From: Burkholderiales bacterium
Lineage (GTDB): Bacteria; Pseudomonadota; Gammaproteobacteria; Burkholderiales; Burkholderiaceae_C
Length of the DNA stretch: 34,637 nt
NCBI GenBank assembly: GCA_020354665.1
Contig: CP070653.1
Coordinates: 887,862 to 922,498 of the forward strand
Direction of reading: 5' to 3'
The translations under genes were made by a program, and so were the position numbers. Positions 32,377-34,637 of the stretch are shown here, piece after piece. Every line of letters begins with the position of its first letter. Within the stretch, counting starts at the first letter, position 1. A model generated the notes under the pieces. It was given only the letters and a program-made list of their open reading frames with translations, was not told where the DNA came from and did not search any database.

Positions 32377-33366
32377 ATGCAAACCAATCTGCTTAAGCCC
32401 AAGGCGATCAACGTCGAGCCGCTGGGCGGCCACCGCGCGAAGGTGACGCTCGAGCCGTTCGAGCGGGGCTATGGCCATACACTCGGCAACGCGTTGCGTC
32501 GCGTGTTGTTGTCATCGATGGTCGGCTACGCACCGACAGAGGTCACGATCGCCGGTGTGCTGCACGAGTATTCGACGATCGACGGCGTGCGCGAGGACGT
32601 GGTGCACATCATGCTCAACCTCAAGGGGGTGGTGTTTCGCTTGCATAACCGCGACGAAGTCACCCTCGTGCTGCGCAAAGAGGGCGAAGGTCCCGTGACG
32701 GCAGGCGACATCCAGACGCCGCACGATGTCGAGATCATCAATCCGGACCACGTGATCGCGAGCCTGGCCCAAGGCGGCAAGCTCGACATGCAGATCAAGG
32801 TCGAGAAGGGCCGCGGCTATGTGCCCGGCAATCTGCGTCGCTATGGCGACGAACCCACCAAGGCGATCGGGCGCATTGTCCTCGACGCGTCGTTCTCGCC
32901 GGTGCGCCGTGTCAGCTACGAGGTCGAGAACGCCCGCGTCGAGCAGCGGACAGACCTGGACAAGCTCGTAATGGAGATCGAGACCAACGGCGCCATCTCG
33001 CCCGAGGAGGCGATTCGGGCGTCGGCCAAGATCCTGGTGGAGCAGCTGGCGGTGTTCGCGCAGCTCGAGGGCAGCGAAGTCAGCGGCATCTTCGAGGAGA
33101 CCAAGCGCCAGCCCAGTACCTTCGATCCGATTCTGTTGCGCCCGGTCGACGAACTTGAGCTCACGGTCCGCTCGGCGAACTGCCTGAAAGCCGAAAACAT
33201 CTACTACATCGGCGATTTGATCCAGCGCACCGAAACCGAGTTGCTCAAGACCCCGAATCTGGGACGCAAGTCGCTCAACGAGATCAAGGAAGTGCTGGCC
33301 TCACGGGGCCTGACCCTCGGGGCGCGGCTCGAGAACTGGCCGCCGCAGGGCCTGGACAAGCGATGA
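32377..33366 (+). CDS. rpoA: DNA-directed RNA polymerase subunit alpha
   Basis: The alpha subunit dimerises to start RNA polymerase assembly and binds UP elements and activators. In 329 residues the N-terminal domain holds the assembly motif [20 protein letters not shown] (about 28-47). The C-terminal domain keeps Arg265, Asn268 and Lys271 ([12 protein letters not shown]), the DNA-contacting residues at exactly the E. coli numbering. Its usual neighbours rpsD and rplQ are present. beta and beta' are encoded at 4246-12740. Confidence 0.99.
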   Translation: MQTNLLKPKAINVEPLGGHRAKVTLEPFERGYGHTLGNALRRVLLSSMVGYAPTEVTIAGVLHEYSTIDGVREDVVHIMLNLKGVVFRLHNRDEVTLVLRKEGEGPVTAGDIQTPHDVEIINPDHVIASLAQGGKLDMQIKVEKGRGYVPGNLRRYGDEPTKAIGRIVLDASFSPVRRVSYEVENARVEQRTDLDKLVMEIETNGAISPEEAIRASAKILVEQLAVFAQLEGSEVSGIFEETKRQPSTFDPILLRPVDELELTVRSANCLKAENIYYIGDLIQRTETELLKTPNLGRKSLNEIKEVLASRGLTLGARLENWPPQGLDKR

Positions 33367-33441
33367 CCTTGTCAGCGATCGGCGCCGCCCGATGAGAGCT
33401 GCGGATAGACGCGGCTGCACGGCGGCGCAGTCATCGAGGAG

Positions 33442-33461
33442 GGGCCGGTAGCGACCGGCCC
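33442..33461 (+). other. rpoA-rplQ intergenic hairpin
   Basis: GGGCCGGT (33442-33449) pairs perfectly with ACCGGCCC (33454-33461) around the loop AGCG, within the 151-base gap between rpoA and rplQ. No T-run follows. It may be an mRNA-stability or partial-termination element. Confidence 0.45.
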
Positions 33462-33517
33462 GGTGCAGCCACCGGTACCTGGCACGGCCGGTGGAACGAG
33501 AAGCAAAGGACCACACC

Positions 33518-33913
33518 ATGCGCCACCGCCACGGACTTCGCAAACTCAATCGCACGAGCACGCACCGCTTGGCGATGTTTCGCAATATGTGCAATTCGCT
33601 GCTGACCCACGAGGCGATCAAGACCACGCTGCCCAAGGCAAAGGAGCTGCGCCGCGTCGTCGAGCCGCTGATCACGCTGGCCAAGGAGCCCACGCTCGCC
33701 AACCGGCGGCTTGCGTTTTCGCGCACGCGCAGCCGTGATGTGGTGACCAAGCTGTTTGGCGAGTTGGGGCCCCGCTACAAGGCGCGCCCCGGCGGATACA
33801 CACGGATCCTGAAAATGGGATTCCGCGCGGGAGACAATGCGCCGATGGCGTTCGTCGAGCTGGTCGATCGGCCGGCCCCCGCAGCCGAGGAAGACAAGTC
33901 CGACACCGAGTGA
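33518..33913 (+). CDS. rplQ: 50S ribosomal protein L17
   Basis: L17 is a 50S protein near the tunnel exit and closes the alpha operon. It has 131 residues starting [20 protein letters not shown], the canonical start; nine upstream codons in frame (from 33491) are not homologous, and AAAGGA lies directly before ATG 33518. The end [10 protein letters not shown] is an acidic tail beyond the core. A candidate terminator follows. Confidence 0.98.
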   Translation: MRHRHGLRKLNRTSTHRLAMFRNMCNSLLTHEAIKTTLPKAKELRRVVEPLITLAKEPTLANRRLAFSRTRSRDVVTKLFGELGPRYKARPGGYTRILKMGFRAGDNAPMAFVELVDRPAPAAEEDKSDTE

Positions 33914-34306
33914 CGCACGCGCGCCTGGATGAGGCGTCGCGGCCGCTTCGGTGGCCCCATCGTATTTGGCAAGCTGATGCCAGCGCGGTGGCCGCCGCGC
34001 GAGCCTGCGCATGGTGCCCGGGCGGATGATGCCCCCCGTCCGCCACGGGCGGGTTCGCTCGAACCCCCGCGTGGTTCTGGCGAGTGGCGGCGCGTGGGGT
34101 GTCGGTGATCGCCGCAACCGAAGTCGCGCCCGCGTGGGACGCGGGGTCTGGGCCAGGGGCTGGTATCGGCGGCGACGCTGGTCCCCGACGCGGCTGCAAG
34201 CTACCAGTTGCTGCCATGCTCACGCGTGTACCTGCGTTCCGGCGGGCAACCGCTGCGTGGCTGGAACCCGCGCCCGCGTTTGCCGATCAGACGGGCTGAA
34301 CGTGTC
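33914..34306. other. Gap between rplQ and dsbD without a recognisable gene
   Basis: These 393 bases contain the rplQ terminator candidate and otherwise nothing identified. A small frame on the + strand (GTG 34084 to TGA 34299, 71 codons) ends 7 bases before dsbD, but its product resembles no family I know and looks like compositionally driven sequence. In many relatives cutA lies between rplQ and dsbD; no CutA-like peptide was found in any frame. No clear -10 for dsbD was found. Confidence 0.5.
33941..33969 (+). terminator. Possible terminator after rplQ
   Basis: GGCCGC (33941-33946) pairs with GTGGCC (33951-33956) around a TTCG loop closed by C-G, a very stable tetraloop hairpin. It begins 28 bases after the rplQ stop and is followed by a mediocre T-containing tract (CCCATCGTATTTGG). 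Termination efficiency would be modest. Confidence 0.4.
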
Positions 34307-34637
34307 ATGCCGATCGTGAGACAGCTGTTCTTCCTTGCTGCGCTGCTTGCATCCTTGATTGGTTGGCGGGCGGTCCCCGCCGCCGAGGAATTCCTCGAGC
34401 CCACCAAGGCATTTGTCGTGGGTGCGCGCGCAGCCGACGAGCGCACCGTCGAGGTCCAGTTCGACATTGCCGACGGCTATTACCTGTACCGCGAGCAGTT
34501 CCGTTTCAGTGCCGAGAACGGGACGCTCGGTCCGGTCGAGATCCCCCCGGGCAAGGTCAAGTTCGACGAGACGTTCCAGAAGGATGTCGAAACGCATCGG
34601 GGCGTATTGCGCATTCCCGTGCCGGTCATCGAGAGCG
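34307..34637 (+). CDS. dsbD: Thiol:disulfide interchange protein DsbD, N-terminus (3' partial)
   Basis: DsbD carries electrons from cytoplasmic thioredoxin across the inner membrane to periplasmic disulfide isomerases and cytochrome c maturation. The visible 110 residues show a signal peptide (MPIVRQLFFLAALLASLIGW, probable cleavage near AVPA-AEE) and the start of the periplasmic alpha domain, with VQFDIADGYYLYREQFRFSA and PPGKVKFDETFQKDVETHRG, both characteristic of DsbD. The gene runs off the window, so the membrane and thioredoxin domains are not seen. ATG 34307 fits the signal peptide but has no good ribosome site; the frame is open further upstream. Confidence 0.88.
   Translation, partial: MPIVRQLFFLAALLASLIGWRAVPAAEEFLEPTKAFVVGARAADERTVEVQFDIADGYYLYREQFRFSAENGTLGPVEIPPGKVKFDETFQKDVETHRGVLRIPVPVIES

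Noticed and set aside
34084-34299. Small + strand frame just before dsbD
   Set aside because: No recognisable family, weak start, and composition as expected from GC-rich spacer; kept only as a note on the gap.

Overview
This window is a core housekeeping block from a GC-rich betaproteobacterium, most likely a member of the Burkholderiales. It holds the 3' end of tufB, tRNA-Trp, secE-nusG, rplKAJL-rpoBC, the str genes (rpsL-rpsG-fusA-tufA), the S10 and spc clusters, the alpha operon (rpsM-rpsK-rpsD-rpoA-rplQ) and the start of a dsbD-like gene. The assignment rests on gene order, family-typical sequences of S12, EF-Tu, RpoB and DsbD, a peroxiredoxin lying between rpsQ and rplN, and strong G/C bias at third codon positions. 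The exact genus cannot be read from the window. All 40 complete genes look intact; tufB (5' missing) and dsbD (3' missing) are cut by the window edges. Every gene is on the + strand except one PIN-domain gene.

Layout. 1-1365: tufB end, tRNA-Trp, secE, nusG. 1535-12740: rplK-rplA-rplJ-rplL-rpoB-rpoC, with stable RNA hairpins in almost every intergenic gap (rplK leader, rplJ leader, rplL-rpoB, rpoB-rpoC) and a clear intrinsic terminator after rpoC. 12833-13273: a solitary minus-strand PIN-domain protein. 13387-18613: promoter, rpsL, rpsG, fusA, tufA, rpsJ. 18662-23698: probable internal promoter, rplC-rplD-rplW-rplB-rpsS-rplV-rpsC-rplP-rpmC-rpsQ. 23810-24322: a Prx5-like peroxiredoxin. 24376-33913: a second strong promoter with a structured leader, then rplN-rplX-rplE-rpsN-rpsH-rplF-rplR-rpsE-rpmD-rplO-secY-infA-rpmJ-rpsM-rpsK-rpsD-rpoA-rplQ. 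33914-34306: no recognisable gene. 34307-end: dsbD N-terminus.

Together the genes make the ribosome (22 large- and 11 small-subunit proteins here), the beta, beta' and alpha subunits of RNA polymerase, the elongation factors EF-Tu and EF-G, IF-1, NusG and the SecY/SecE translocon subunits. No wholly new system is visible. The points that deserve a second look are: a promoter module shared almost base for base between the rpsL and rplN promoters (same 10-mer, same spacing to TATAAT, similar initial transcribed sequence, the last also shared with a site before rplC); a lysine-rich hexapeptide-repeat tail on ribosomal protein L5; an ~88-residue basic/Pro-Ala tail on S3; strong leader hairpins that are candidates for ribosomal-protein autoregulation; the peroxiredoxin inside the ribosomal cluster; and the orphan PIN gene.
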